Notes under the pieces: generated by a model
Told to the model about the DNA's origin: nothing
Seen by the model: only the letters and a program-made list of their open reading frames with translations
Databases searched by the model: none
Position numbers and translations under genes: made by a program
Part shown: positions 42,588-52,185 of the stretch, piece after piece
How positions within the stretch are numbered: position 1 is the stretch's first letter
Layout of the letters: the number at the start of each line of letters is the position of its first letter
Assembly: GCF_000161455.1 (NCBI RefSeq)
Contig: NZ_CM000745.1
Span: 1,620,617-1,684,616, forward strand
DNA length: 64,000 nucleotides
From: Bacillus pseudomycoides DSM 12442
GTDB taxonomy: Bacteria > Bacillota > Bacilli > Bacillales > Bacillaceae_G
Direction of reading: 5' to 3'

Positions 42588-44216
42588 ATGAAGCAGAAAA
42601 AGAGCCGCTTACTAGTAATTACACTTGTCACATCTTTGATTTTATCGGCTTGTAGTAGTACAGCGAATAAAGTTAATAAAGGGGATCAAAAACAAGTGTT
42701 AAATGTAACAGTATCAGAAGAAATTCCTTCTCTTGATACAGCGAAAGTGATGGATGGTACATCATCACATGTGATGCAAAATATATTTGAAGGGTTGTAT
42801 GTGCTAGATAATCAAGACAAGCCCGTACCTGGTGTGGCGAAGTCATTTGAGAAAAGTGAGGATGGGAAAAGATATACATTCCATTTGCGCAAAGATGCAA
42901 AATGGTCAAATGGGGAATCGGTAACAGCACATGATTTTACTTTTTCGTGGAAACGGACATTGAGTCCTGAAACAGCATCTCAATATGCATACATGCTATT
43001 TTATATAAAAAACGCACAAGAAATTAATAAAGGTACATTGGCTACTGATCGACTAGGAGTAAAGGCATTAGATAATTATACGCTAGAAGTACAGTTAGAG
43101 CAGCCTGTCCCTTATTTATTGCAATTATTAGCGTTGCCTATTTATTTACCACAGCATGAATCATTTGTGAAAGAACAAGGAGATCGTTATGGATTAGAAC
43201 CAGATAATCTTATATATAATGGAGCGTTTGTGTTAGAAAAATGGAAGCATGAACAAGAATTTCAATTGAAGAAAAATGATACATATTGGGATAAGCGGAA
43301 AGTAAAGCTAGATGAAATAAACTTTCATATTATAAAAGATACAATGACAGCTGTAAATTTATATGAATCTGGTAGTCTTGATCGAGTACCTATTAATTCT
43401 ACATTTGTAGACCAATATAAAAACAATAAGGAGCTACATGTGTCAAGTGATCCTGCTATAGCTATGCTTCGCTTTAATGAAGGGAATACTTCACTAGCAA
43501 ATAAAAAACTTCGGCAATCAATTTCTTTAGCAGTAAATAAAGAAGAGCTTATAAATCACTTTATAAACAACGGTGCATCTCCTGCGCATGGCTTGATTCC
43601 AACAGGGTATAAGAATGAAGTAACCGGGAAAGATTTTCGAAAGGAAAATGGGAATATTGCTGATTACGATTTAGAAAAAGCAAAAGAACTTTGGGAAGAC
43701 GCGAAAAAAGAGCTTGGTACGGAGAATGTTACAGTGGAGTTCTTGACATTTGAGCAAGATAATGCAAAACGTATAGCTGAATATATAAAAGGAGATTTAG
43801 AAAAGCATTTACAAGGTTTAACAGTGCAGATTAAACAGCAACCATTTAAGCAAAAATTACAACTAGAACAAACAGGGCAATATGATATATCTATGGTAGT
43901 ATGGGGACCAGATTACAAAGATCCGATAAATTATTTAGAATTATTTACGACAAATAGCCCTAATAATAAGATGGATTACTCAAATTCTAATTATGATGAT
44001 CTTATAAAGAAAGCAAAATATGATATTGTACTAGATCAACAAAAAAGATGGAAAGCCTTACAAGAGGCAGAACGAATAGTATTGGAAGATGCGGCAGTTG
44101 CTCCTCTTTATCATACTGGTTCAGCATATATACAGAAGGAGCGTATAAAGGGCATTGAGAAGCATCAATTTGGCGGTGTATACACGTATAAACATGCTTT
44201 TATAGCTGAAAAATAA
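42588..44216 (+). CDS. Oligopeptide-binding lipoprotein (OppA family)
   Basis: 542 residues with a lipoprotein signal (LVTSLILSACSS, lipid Cys at about residue 22). It belongs to solute-binding family 5: KVMDGTSSHVMQNIFEGLY, FHLRKDAKWSNGESVTAHDFTFSWKRTLSP, WGPDYKDPINYLELF. It sits on the outer face of the membrane and delivers peptides to an Opp-type ABC transporter. No permease or ATPase gene is adjacent, so it must use a transporter encoded elsewhere. Confidence 0.9.
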   Translation: MKQKKSRLLVITLVTSLILSACSSTANKVNKGDQKQVLNVTVSEEIPSLDTAKVMDGTSSHVMQNIFEGLYVLDNQDKPVPGVAKSFEKSEDGKRYTFHLRKDAKWSNGESVTAHDFTFSWKRTLSPETASQYAYMLFYIKNAQEINKGTLATDRLGVKALDNYTLEVQLEQPVPYLLQLLALPIYLPQHESFVKEQGDRYGLEPDNLIYNGAFVLEKWKHEQEFQLKKNDTYWDKRKVKLDEINFHIIKDTMTAVNLYESGSLDRVPINSTFVDQYKNNKELHVSSDPAIAMLRFNEGNTSLANKKLRQSISLAVNKEELINHFINNGASPAHGLIPTGYKNEVTGKDFRKENGNIADYDLEKAKELWEDAKKELGTENVTVEFLTFEQDNAKRIAEYIKGDLEKHLQGLTVQIKQQPFKQKLQLEQTGQYDISMVVWGPDYKDPINYLELFTTNSPNNKMDYSNSNYDDLIKKAKYDIVLDQQKRWKALQEAERIVLEDAAVAPLYHTGSAYIQKERIKGIEKHQFGGVYTYKHAFIAEK

Positions 44217-44230
44217 AAATACTGAGGTGG

Positions 44231-44274
44231 AAAAGAGCTAATTGCTTGATACAGAAATATTAGCTCTTTTTTAA
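44231..44274. terminator. Terminator of the oppA-like gene
   Basis: AAAAGAGCTAAT and ATTAGCTCTTTT, then more T's. Confidence 0.8.
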
Positions 44275-44390
44275 TTGGTTTTTGAATCATTTTAAAACAA
44301 ATTTAGAAAAAGCTTTTTCAAGGGAAATGTTGTATTTAAGTTTGAAAATTATATTTTAGTTAAAGTAAAGGGATTGTGTTATTCTTTTTA

Positions 44391-44921
44391 TTAAACAGAT
44401 TTTAGTAAAGAATAAACGTTTGTATCATATGGAATTCCATTTTGATACATATAATTTTGTAGAACTTCTTCTTTTTTAAACCCTAGTTTTGTTAACAATT
44501 TATTGGATGATTCATTTTCAAGAAAAACAATCGCTCCAATACGTGTTAAATGAAGTGTATGGAAACCATATGATATAACTTGAGAAACTGCTTCAGTAGC
44601 ATAGCCATTTCCCCATTGCTCAGGGAAAAGTGCATAACTTATATTTGCTCTTTTATGTTCAGAAGACCAATCGTGAAAACCGATTGTTCCAATAATGCCT
44701 TTCGTCCCCTTTCGTTCAATTCCCCATTTCATACCATGTTTTTCATTGTAACTTTCTGCAAAATTTCTAATGATTTGTTTTACCTGATCTATACTTTTTA
44801 ATGGATTTTGACCATAGTAACGTAATACATCTGTATTAGAAAAGCAATTTAATATACTTTGTGCATCAGATTCTGTAAGTTCTCTCAAAATGAGTCGTTC
44901 TGTTTCTAATATCGGAAACAT
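44391..44921 (-). CDS. GNAT acetyltransferase, RimJ/RimL type
   Basis: 176 residues: LETERLILRELTESDAQSIL at the start, FHDWSSEHKRANISYALFPEQWGNGYATEAVSQVI, and LENESSNKLLTKLGFKKEE. These are the conserved blocks of the ribosomal-protein-alanine acetyltransferase-like group. The actual substrate is not deducible. AGGAGTG precedes the ATG. Confidence 0.87.
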   Translation of the reverse strand: MFPILETERLILRELTESDAQSILNCFSNTDVLRYYGQNPLKSIDQVKQIIRNFAESYNEKHGMKWGIERKGTKGIIGTIGFHDWSSEHKRANISYALFPEQWGNGYATEAVSQVISYGFHTLHLTRIGAIVFLENESSNKLLTKLGFKKEEVLQNYMYQNGIPYDTNVYSLLKSV

Positions 44922-45121
44922 TTTTTCACTCCTTTTTGTATAAAATTTATTTATTATTCTATATTAAAATCAGAAAAAAACAAACTTTTAAAATATTTAT
45001 CGTGAAATAATTATAATGAGAACTTTAGAAACTGACTAAAAAGAAATGATAATTCTCTTTTGCTACATGTTAATATAATTTTATGGAATATATTTCAAAT
45101 GATTATGGAAGAGGATGGGTT

Positions 45122-45820
45122 ATGAAACAACAATCTATATTAATCGTAGATGATGACGCAGATATTGTTCAATTAATTGAAGTACATTTACGCCAAGAAG
45201 AGTTTCGTGTTTTAAGAGCTTACACTGGGGGAGAGGCATTAAATATTTTAGATATAAATGATATACAACTGGTTATTTTGGACATTATGATGCCTGCCAT
45301 GGATGGAATTGAGGTATGCCGAAGAATAAGAGAACGGCATACTATTCCTGTTATGTTCTTAAGTGCAAAAGCGACAGATATAGATAAGGTTATTGGACTA
45401 AGCACAGGCGCAGATGATTATATAACGAAACCATTTAGTATGATGGAGCTCGTAGCACGGGTGAAGGCACAATTAAGAAGATATACATATTTCAATCATA
45501 TGCCAAGCGAAGTGCATAAAAACAAAATTAAAATCAGAGGTTTGGAGATAGATGAATTATCTAGAAAAGTGATGTTGTACGAGAAAGCTATTAATCTTAC
45601 AAAAACGGAATACGATATATTACATCTTATGGCTAAAAATAGAAACCGGGTATTCACATTAGAAGAAATATATGAAAGTATTTGGAGAGAAAGAGCTCAT
45701 GAAAGCAATAATACTGTCATGGTTCATCTTGCAAGGTTAAGAAATAAGATAGAAGAAAATCCAAAGAAGCCAACAGTTATACAAAATGTTTGGGGAGTCG
45801 GTTATAAAATTGAAGACTAA
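45122..45820 (+). CDS. OmpR-family response regulator, VanR-like
   Basis: 232 residues: receiver with VDDDAD, phospho-Asp in VILDIMMPAMDG, Lys in YITKPFSMMEL; winged helix with NTVMVHLARLRNKIEENPKKP and VWGVGYKIED. Start is ATG 45122 after GAGGATGGG; the frame opens 13 codons earlier. It is followed by its kinase and an M23 peptidase gene, suggesting a cell-envelope function. Confidence 0.88.
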   Translation: MKQQSILIVDDDADIVQLIEVHLRQEEFRVLRAYTGGEALNILDINDIQLVILDIMMPAMDGIEVCRRIRERHTIPVMFLSAKATDIDKVIGLSTGADDYITKPFSMMELVARVKAQLRRYTYFNHMPSEVHKNKIKIRGLEIDELSRKVMLYEKAINLTKTEYDILHLMAKNRNRVFTLEEIYESIWRERAHESNNTVMVHLARLRNKIEENPKKPTVIQNVWGVGYKIED

Positions 45821-45839
45821 ATTATTGCAAGGGATTAGG

Positions 45840-46880
45840 ATGAAATTTTTTCTTGTTTTTATAAGTAGCATTTTATTCTCTACTATTTGCATTATAGTAT
45901 TTCAAAGTTTGGCTGGAAGTATGCATGAGGATGTTATGAGATTAGAAGAAGAATATTCTTTTATTTACTTTGTTATTTTTCTCATTTTAACTTCGCTCTT
46001 TTTTCTACTATTATCAAAGAATATGATGAAAAGATTGGAGCAAATCAATCAGGGTGTGAAACAGATAAGTAAAGGTAATTTGGAAGTACGTATACCCGTT
46101 TTGAAAAGTGATGAGATTGGAAAGTTAGCGACCGATATTAATGGGATGGTAAAAAGTTTAAAGGAGTCGATTGAAAAAGAAAAACAATCACAAGAAATGA
46201 AAAATGAAATGATTCATAACATCTCTCATGACTTACGAACACCTGTAACATCTTTAATAGGTTATGTTGATTTAGTGGAAAGTAAGCTTCATTCCAACAT
46301 AGAGGAATGCGATCAGTATGTAGCGGTATTAAAGCGAAAAAGTGATGAGTTAAAAAATCAAATAGATGATCTACTAGAATATTGTCATATAAACTATAAG
46401 GAACGTCAGTTACATAAAGAAATAGTAGAAGTTAAACCATTAATAGAACAAATCATGATTGATTTTGTACCGCAATTAGATGAGGAAAAGATGCATTTTG
46501 ACATTGAGTGTAAACAAACTGTACAAATTGAAGTAGATATAAAATTAATCATAAGGCTAATGCAAAATGTAATCAGTAATAGTATTTTATATGGGAAGTC
46601 TGGAAAGAAAATCGTTATTGAAGTGTTAGTTGAAAACGTGAATGCCCAAATAAAAATAAAGAATTATGGACCACGCATTTCAGACGAAGACATTCCGTAT
46701 GTATTTGAAAAATTTTATCGTGGAGAAAAGTCAAGGAATGCTCATACTGGTGGAAAAGGAATGGGGCTTGCTATCGCTAAAAGTATTGCTCACATCCATG
46801 AAGGTGATCTAACAGTGGATAGTAATAAAGAAGAGACAACATTTACTATCATTTTACCAAGATATAAAAGGAAATCGTAA
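45840..46880 (+). CDS. Sensor histidine kinase, VanS-like
   Basis: About 346 residues with two closely spaced membrane helices and almost no outer loop, a HAMP domain (MKRLEQINQGVKQISKGNLEVRI), H-box NISHDLRTPVTSLIGYVD, N-box LMQNVISNSILYG and G-box GGKGMGLAIAKSIA. The small loop indicates intramembrane or envelope sensing. ATG 45840 has AAGGGA upstream; a TTG at 45810 overlapping the regulator gene is also possible and would add ten residues. Confidence 0.85.
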   Translation: MKFFLVFISSILFSTICIIVFQSLAGSMHEDVMRLEEEYSFIYFVIFLILTSLFFLLLSKNMMKRLEQINQGVKQISKGNLEVRIPVLKSDEIGKLATDINGMVKSLKESIEKEKQSQEMKNEMIHNISHDLRTPVTSLIGYVDLVESKLHSNIEECDQYVAVLKRKSDELKNQIDDLLEYCHINYKERQLHKEIVEVKPLIEQIMIDFVPQLDEEKMHFDIECKQTVQIEVDIKLIIRLMQNVISNSILYGKSGKKIVIEVLVENVNAQIKIKNYGPRISDEDIPYVFEKFYRGEKSRNAHTGGKGMGLAIAKSIAHIHEGDLTVDSNKEETTFTIILPRYKRKS

Positions 46881-46963
46881 GAAAGTCGTAAGTATTTCTT
46901 TCATATGTCGTAAAGTCTGTTCTGTATCATAGCGAATGAAGATATGGAAACGGAGGATATAAT

Positions 46964-47863
46964 ATGTGGAAGAAAATTATACTTACTATTTTTGTTGCAA
47001 TTTTGTTGATAGGTTGGAGCTTAATTTATTTAGCTAGGGGCATTGTATCTATCTTTGCTTGGTGGGGAATACAAGCTTTTAGTTTCTTTTCTATCGTAAT
47101 TTTTATCATCACAATGACTACAATTATTTGGATTTTGTTTTCTAGAAGACGTATAGATAAAACAATTATTTTTATTTTGATTCTATCTGTAGCTGGAGCT
47201 TGGCCAGCAGGATGGTTTGTTGGAATAGGACAAATTGCTTATCCGGCAGATGTTCATTCTGCAACTCCAAAAGCAACGATTCGTCTTCCATTGAATCAAA
47301 CTGCATTAGTAGGATGGGGAGGAAATCGACTTGAAACGAATTATCACGCCTGGGCACCAAATCAACGTTGGGCATATGATTTTCTCGTTCCACCAGCGGG
47401 AATAAAAAGCTCAAAATTAGAAGATTACGGTATATATGGGGCAGAGGTAGTAGCTCCGGCTTCTGGAACAGTTATATCGATTAATACTGATGAACCTGAT
47501 TTGAAACCAGGAACTGATGATTTTGATTCTATGGCTGGTAATCACATATATTTACGCTTAGATGAAACAGGAACATACCTTATCCTTGCTCATTTGAAGA
47601 GAGGATCGGTACTTGTGAAAGAAGGACAACACATAAACGAAGGAACAGTGGTTGCGAAAGTTGGAAACTCAGGAAATTCCAGTGAGCCACATTTACATAT
47701 TCATCATCAATGGCAAGATCCATCCAAGACGAGCATGTTTCTTTCGGAAGGCTTACCATTATATTTTCGGGATATTGATGGGCACGCTATGCCAGAAGGT
47801 GGTATTCGTGTGAAAAATGGAAATGCGGTACCAATAGGTGATGTGATTTCACCTTTAACCTAA
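46964..47863 (+). CDS. Membrane-anchored M23-family (LytM-like) peptidase
   Basis: 299 residues. Three hydrophobic N-terminal helices (about 5-27, 33-53, 64-86) precede an outer domain with the LytM signatures NYHAWAPNQRWAYDF (metal His and Asp), ASGTVISI, GNHIYLRLDETGTYLILAHL and HLHIHHQ. It probably cleaves peptidoglycan cross-bridges or acts as a regulator of such enzymes. It lies 83 bp after the VanS-like kinase with GGAGG and is presumably its regulatory target. Confidence 0.85.
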   Translation: MWKKIILTIFVAILLIGWSLIYLARGIVSIFAWWGIQAFSFFSIVIFIITMTTIIWILFSRRRIDKTIIFILILSVAGAWPAGWFVGIGQIAYPADVHSATPKATIRLPLNQTALVGWGGNRLETNYHAWAPNQRWAYDFLVPPAGIKSSKLEDYGIYGAEVVAPASGTVISINTDEPDLKPGTDDFDSMAGNHIYLRLDETGTYLILAHLKRGSVLVKEGQHINEGTVVAKVGNSGNSSEPHLHIHHQWQDPSKTSMFLSEGLPLYFRDIDGHAMPEGGIRVKNGNAVPIGDVISPLT

Positions 47864-47864
47864 A

Positions 47865-47898
47865 ATAAATCCCCTTTGTTTAAGCAAAGGGGATTTAT
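47865..47898. terminator. Convergent terminator
   Basis: ATAAATCCCCTTTG and CAAAGGGGATTTAT, perfect 14-bp stem between the peptidase and mntH. Confidence 0.8.
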
Positions 47899-47938
47899 CA
47901 TGGCATCTTATAAAATAAAAATCAAAAACATAATAGCT

Positions 47939-49237
47939 TTATTGTCCAGTAAATGTTTGATACAGTAAGAAAATATTTAAAGCGATAACTAGAGCCGCGA
48001 TTAACCAGGCAATTGCGCTTGTAATACGATGATTAACTAGCACGCCCATAATTTTTTTGCTACTTGTAAACATAATAAGAGGTACTAATGCAAACGCGAT
48101 TCCAAATGATAATACAACTTGACTCATAACAAGAGCGTAAGTTGGATTCACACCTAAAGCGATAATAACAAGAGGCGGAATCATTGTAATAAAGCGTCTT
48201 ACATATAAAGGAATATGCATGCGGATAAATCCTTGCATAATAATATCACCAGACATTGTACCGACGGAAGAACTAGATAAACCAGCAGCCAACAATCCAA
48301 TTCCGAAAAGGCTGGCTGATACAGGTCCAACTAAATTGCTAAATTCATTAAAAGCAACGTCTAAATCTTTAACATGTAATCCGTTTTTGAAGAACAGGGC
48401 AGCTGCTACGATTAGCATACTTGCATTAATTGCTCCAGCAATCACCATTGCAATAATGATATCAATGAATTCAAAGCGAAAAATCTTTTTGCGCTGTTCA
48501 TCTGTTGTTCCAACTACGCGGCGCTGCGTTAAAGCAGAATGTAGATAAATTGCATGTGGCATTACTGTTGCACCTAAAATCCCAGCTGCAAGTAAAATAC
48601 TATCTACACCCTGAAATTTAGGAATAAATAGTCCCGAAAGAAGGGGACTTAGCTCTGGTTTCGCATAAAACATTTGTACACCAAATGCAACAACAACAAT
48701 AAAGACCATCCCTGTAATAACAGCTTCTAATGGGCGGAAGCCTCTGCGCTGAAATTCAAGAATAATGAATGATCCGATTGCTGTGATTAAAGCAGCAGGT
48801 AACATTGGAATGCCAAATAGCAAATATAATCCTAAAGCAGCACCGATAAACTCGGCTAAATCAGTAGCCATAATAACGAGTTCACCCTGTATCCATAAAC
48901 CAATTGAAACGGGTTTTGGGAAATGTTCGCGAGCAACTTCTGGAAGGTTTTTACCAGTAGCAATCCCGAGTTTCGCTGATAGAGACTGAATTAAAACGGC
49001 CATTAAATTGGAAGCGAGAATTACCCAAAGTAGTAAATAACCATATTGTGATCCAGCTGCAATATTTGTAGCGAAGTTCCCTGGATCAATATAAGCAACA
49101 GATGCGATGAATGCAGGTCCTAGAAAAGGTAATAATTTTTTAAGTCCCTTAGTTTCACCACTTAAAGCTAGATGAGCAGATTGAACGGTTGTACTTTGAG
49201 AAGGGACGTGTTCATCTTTTGTTATATTTTTATTCAT
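47939..49237 (-). CDS. mntH: Nramp-type manganese transporter
   Basis: A 432-residue, 11-helix proton-coupled divalent metal importer. TM1 carries the metal-binding DPGN (SVAYIDPGNFATNIAAGSQYGY) and TM6 the MPH motif (GATVMPHAIYLHSAL). The start is ATG 49237 with AAAGGGG; an in-frame codon 12 residues upstream lacks one. An MntR-like operator lies about 110-130 bp upstream, fitting repression by manganese. Confidence 0.93.
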   Translation of the reverse strand: MNKNITKDEHVPSQSTTVQSAHLALSGETKGLKKLLPFLGPAFIASVAYIDPGNFATNIAAGSQYGYLLLWVILASNLMAVLIQSLSAKLGIATGKNLPEVAREHFPKPVSIGLWIQGELVIMATDLAEFIGAALGLYLLFGIPMLPAALITAIGSFIILEFQRRGFRPLEAVITGMVFIVVVAFGVQMFYAKPELSPLLSGLFIPKFQGVDSILLAAGILGATVMPHAIYLHSALTQRRVVGTTDEQRKKIFRFEFIDIIIAMVIAGAINASMLIVAAALFFKNGLHVKDLDVAFNEFSNLVGPVSASLFGIGLLAAGLSSSSVGTMSGDIIMQGFIRMHIPLYVRRFITMIPPLVIIALGVNPTYALVMSQVVLSFGIAFALVPLIMFTSSKKIMGVLVNHRITSAIAWLIAALVIALNIFLLYQTFTGQ

Positions 49238-49347
49238 AGTAGTTTTCCCCTTTAGTTTCTTAGCATGATGCAATTATTGTATTTATTCTTACTATCTATT
49301 TCAATACATTTAGATGTTTTAGTTGATTTTTTTATTTGAACACAAAT

Positions 49348-49363
49348 GTTTCCTTAATGCAAA
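49348..49363. promoter_or_regulatory. MntR operator of mntH
   Basis: On the minus strand this reads TTTGCATTAAGGAAAC, which matches the MntR box TTTGCCTTAAGGAAAC known from B. subtilis at 15 of 16 positions. Its place upstream of mntH predicts manganese-dependent repression. Confidence 0.75.
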
Positions 49364-49447
49364 TTATATGACTGTGTACAATAAAAGGTGTACTTGAAAT
49401 AACTATGTAATAAAAATAAATAAATAGCTAACATACAGTTATAACTT

Positions 49448-49476
49448 TTGGGATTGTAGGAAAATTAACCTATAAT
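49448..49476 (+). promoter_or_regulatory. Orphan sigma-A-type promoter
   Basis: TTGGGA, 17 bp, TATAAT. It points toward a structured stretch that ends in a strong hairpin at 49612 and not directly at a gene. Confidence 0.45.
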
Positions 49477-49482
49477 ATGGAA

Positions 49483-49612
49483 TGGAAAAGGCTGTTTTTT
49501 AATTGTAAAACAGGGATTACAGCATATTAATTGCTGGAAACCAATTTGTATGTTATATAATATATTGGGATTACATCACAACTCTATTGGATTGTGATGT
49601 AATCTCGTTTTT
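49483..49612 (+). ncRNA. Candidate structured small RNA or leader attenuator
   Basis: About 130 nt with three hairpins in a row: CTGTTTT/AAAACAG, CAGCA/TGCTG, and a perfect 13-bp stem GATTACATCACAA/TTGTGATGTAATC (49569-49581, 49592-49604) followed by a T-rich tract. No protein-coding frame is evident. With the promoter at 49448 it forms a complete small transcription unit between mntH and trhO. It could be a stand-alone sRNA, or an attenuator in a long trhO leader. Confidence 0.42.
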
Positions 49613-49764
49613 CATTTGCGTTAACTTATAGGAAAACATTGTAAATAGGAGAAAGTTATTTGAGCAATAGTTAACATATCTTTTCTTATTCTTATATGTT
49701 CCGATATGATCGTTAACTTATACATGATTTTAAAATATCGAATTAGATAGGTGGTAAAAATAAA

Positions 49765-50739
49765 ATGTCAAATACAAAACCATACAGAGTGTTACTGTAC
49801 TACATGTACACTACAATTGAGAATCCGGAAGAATTTGCTGCTCAGCATTTAGAATTTTGTAATTCACTTGAGTTAAAAGGAAGAATTCTTGTAGCAGAAG
49901 AGGGGATTAACGGAACTGCTTCAGGTACTGTTGAACAAACAGAGGAATATATGGAAGCAATGAAGAACGATTCACGTTTTGATGGAATCGTGTTTAAAGT
50001 GGATGAAGCTGATGAACATGCGTTCAAAAAAATGCATGTGCGCCCTCGTTCAGAGCTTGTTACACTTCGTTTAGAAGATGATATCAATCCGAAAGAAACA
50101 ACAGGTAAGTATTTAGAACCAAAAGAGTTTTGTGAAGCAATGAAGGAAGAAAATACAGTTATCATAGATGCAAGAAATGATTATGAATATGAGCTAGGGC
50201 ATTTTAGAGGCGCGATTAAACCTGATATTAAATCATTCCGCGAACTACCAGATTGGATTGATGAAAATAAGGAAATGTTCGAAGGTAAAAAGATTTTAAC
50301 ATATTGTACAGGTGGTATTCGCTGTGAGAAGTTTTCAGGCTGGTTAGTGCGTGAAGGCTTTGAGGATGTAAGTCAGCTTCACGGCGGAATTGTAACGTAC
50401 GGAAAAGACCCTGAAGTGCAAGGTGAACTATGGGATGGACAATGTTACGTATTCGATGAGCGTATTGGTGTACCAGTAAACCAAAAAGAACATGTTATTG
50501 TTGGGAAAGACCACTTTACAAAAGAACCATGTGAGCGCTATGTAAATTGTGCAAATCCAGAATGTAACAAACAAATCTTATGCTCGGAAGAAAATGAAGA
50601 GAAATATTTACGTGCATGTTCACATGAATGCCGTGTACACCCGCGCAATCGTTATGTAAAAGAGCATGAATTAACAGAAGAGCAAGTGGCTATCGCATTA
50701 GAAAAAATTGAAGAAGAAAATAAAGTGAAATTAGGATAA
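49765..50739 (+). CDS. trhO: tRNA uridine(34) hydroxylase, rhodanese-like
   Basis: 324 residues: N-terminal UPF0176 domain (PYRVLLYYMYTTIENPEEFAAQHLEFC...EEGINGTASG), a rhodanese domain (VIIDARNDYEYELGHFRGAI) with the catalytic Cys in YCTGGIRCEKFSGWL, and a Cys-rich C-terminal tail (CANPECNKQILCSEENEEKYLRACSHECRVHP). The family hydroxylates U34 of certain tRNAs in a prephenate-independent, oxygen-dependent way. GGTGG precedes the ATG. Confidence 0.92.
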   Translation: MSNTKPYRVLLYYMYTTIENPEEFAAQHLEFCNSLELKGRILVAEEGINGTASGTVEQTEEYMEAMKNDSRFDGIVFKVDEADEHAFKKMHVRPRSELVTLRLEDDINPKETTGKYLEPKEFCEAMKEENTVIIDARNDYEYELGHFRGAIKPDIKSFRELPDWIDENKEMFEGKKILTYCTGGIRCEKFSGWLVREGFEDVSQLHGGIVTYGKDPEVQGELWDGQCYVFDERIGVPVNQKEHVIVGKDHFTKEPCERYVNCANPECNKQILCSEENEEKYLRACSHECRVHPRNRYVKEHELTEEQVAIALEKIEEENKVKLG

Positions 50740-50754
50740 TCGTTCACTTTCATA

Positions 50755-50795
50755 AAAAACGGATCTTATCGTCAAAGAGAGGATCCGTTTTTTTA
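50755..50795 (+). terminator. trhO terminator
   Basis: AAAAACGGATC and GATCCGTTTTTTT, with an inner loop. Confidence 0.8.
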
Positions 50796-50798
50796 TCG

Positions 50799-50851
50799 TT
50801 TTAACCGAGAAGCCCCTCTCCTCTAATAGAAGTGAAGGGGAGGGTAGTTCA
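50799..50851 (+). repeat. Dispersed ~53-bp repeat, copy 1
   Basis: Starts TTTTAACCGAGAAG and ends GGGTAGTTCA. A nearly identical copy lies in inverted orientation at 53925-53977. Internally it can fold (CCCCTCTCCTCT against AGAAGTGAAGGGG). Confidence 0.65.
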
Positions 50852-50858
50852 CTTCTAT

Positions 50859-51320
50859 TTAGATAATGAAAAAAATTACACATTGCTTGTTTGCAGCAGC
50901 TTGCTTATATAAATCCTTAATTTCTAAAAAGTAACTATAGATATATTCTAATATTTCATCCGGGTCATCATCTTCAACAAGTGGATAAAGCTGTTCATCC
51001 ATTAATTCTTGAAAGTTGTACATGTTGTTGAAATCAGATTCGCTTAAATCTTTTATTGCAGAATAGACCTCTTCGACTTCACTAGTTGTAAGATAAAATG
51101 TACCGAGAGAATCGTTATCTATGATGGAATCATTAAGCGGTACGACATGTCCAAGCGGTGGTTCGCCTCCGCCAATCTCACCACATAAAGTAAAATGAAG
51201 TAACTGCCATGACTTATCGATATCTAAATCAGATTCTCTAAAATAAATGTCTAACTCGTTATTGTTGATTTTACTTAATTCCTCATCTGTAACTAATAGA
51301 TACTGTCCAATCATCCCCAT
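50859..51320 (-). CDS. DUF1877 (YfbM-like) protein
   Basis: 153 residues: MGMIGQYLLVTDEELSKI, SWQLLHFTLCGE, PPLGHVVPL, TFYLTTSEVEEVYSAI, YFLEIKDLYKQAA. These blocks identify DUF1877, a small cytoplasmic family of unknown function. Highly acidic in the last third. GAGGAG precedes the ATG. Confidence 0.82.
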   Translation of the reverse strand: MGMIGQYLLVTDEELSKINNNELDIYFRESDLDIDKSWQLLHFTLCGEIGGGEPPLGHVVPLNDSIIDNDSLGTFYLTTSEVEEVYSAIKDLSESDFNNMYNFQELMDEQLYPLVEDDDPDEILEYIYSYFLEIKDLYKQAAANKQCVIFFII

Positions 51321-51469
51321 AATAGCCAGCTCCTCTAAAGATTTTGAATTTAGTATATCATATTTTATGTAGGTGTTTTTTTGGGATGGAAGAGGATTTT
51401 AACTTATTTATAAGATATGAGAAAATATAGATTACTTCTGGTGAATCAAAACAAGGGAAATGTTTAAAT

Positions 51470-51509
51470 AAAAGAGTAGGCCATAAAAATTTGTGGCCTA
51501 CTCTTTTTA
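51470..51509. terminator. Terminator hairpin
   Basis: AAAGAGTAGGCCA and TGGCCTACTCTTT with A/T flanks on both sides. It lies upstream of DUF1877 and downstream of the GNAT gene at 51640 and terminates the latter. Confidence 0.75.
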
Positions 51510-51639
51510 TAATCATTCATTTAGATGTTAAAACGTAATTGTTAAAAGGAGGTTTCTGCGTTTTTTCTTCTTGAAATTTTGATTTTTATGGTGGAAGTAA
51601 AGCTTTCGTATTATTGATATTCGCTAAAAAGAAGAGAAG

Positions 51640-52185
51640 CTACTTACTCTTGTTATAATCAGATCTTGTTAAACCATAAACAACAGTATCTTCATACACT
51701 CCCCAATACAAACAACTTTGTTTAAATGTTCCCTCATGTTTCAAGCCTAATTTTTGCATGACTTTAGAAGAAGCAGGATTTTTAGTAAAAGCATCAGCAT
51801 AAATACGATTTAGCTGTAATTCTTCAAATGCATATGTAACGATGACCTGACCGACTTCTGTACAGTATCCTTTACCCCAATAGGATTTACCCAGCCAGTA
51901 TCCTAGTTCTCCTTTATTGTGTTTTTTGTTAATAAAAAGGTAAATACAACCGATGAGCATATTTTGCTCATTAACCATTGCAAAGTGAAAACTGTCTCCC
52001 TTATCCATAGCTGTATGAGTAGAGGTAATCCACTCTTCTGCCCAGCCATCTGGATAAGGGTGAGGAATAATTGTAGTAGTTTTCGCAACCTCTTTATCGC
52101 CTGCTAATTCTTGAACTCTCGGAGCATCATCTAATTCAAATGGGCGTATTGTTAATCTTTTAGATAAGAACATTGGATATTGCAT
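51640..52185 (-). CDS. GNAT acetyltransferase, RimJ/RimL type
   Basis: 181 residues: LSKRLTIRPFELDDAPRVQELAGD, CIYLFINKKHNKGELGYWLGKSYWGKGYCTEVGQVIVTYAF, and NPASSKVMQKLGLKHEGTFKQSCLYWGVYEDTVVYGL, the standard RimJ-like blocks. It may be a small-molecule or N-terminal protein acetyltransferase. GGATGAGAAG precedes the ATG. Confidence 0.87.
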   Translation of the reverse strand: MQYPMFLSKRLTIRPFELDDAPRVQELAGDKEVAKTTTIIPHPYPDGWAEEWITSTHTAMDKGDSFHFAMVNEQNMLIGCIYLFINKKHNKGELGYWLGKSYWGKGYCTEVGQVIVTYAFEELQLNRIYADAFTKNPASSKVMQKLGLKHEGTFKQSCLYWGVYEDTVVYGLTRSDYNKSK

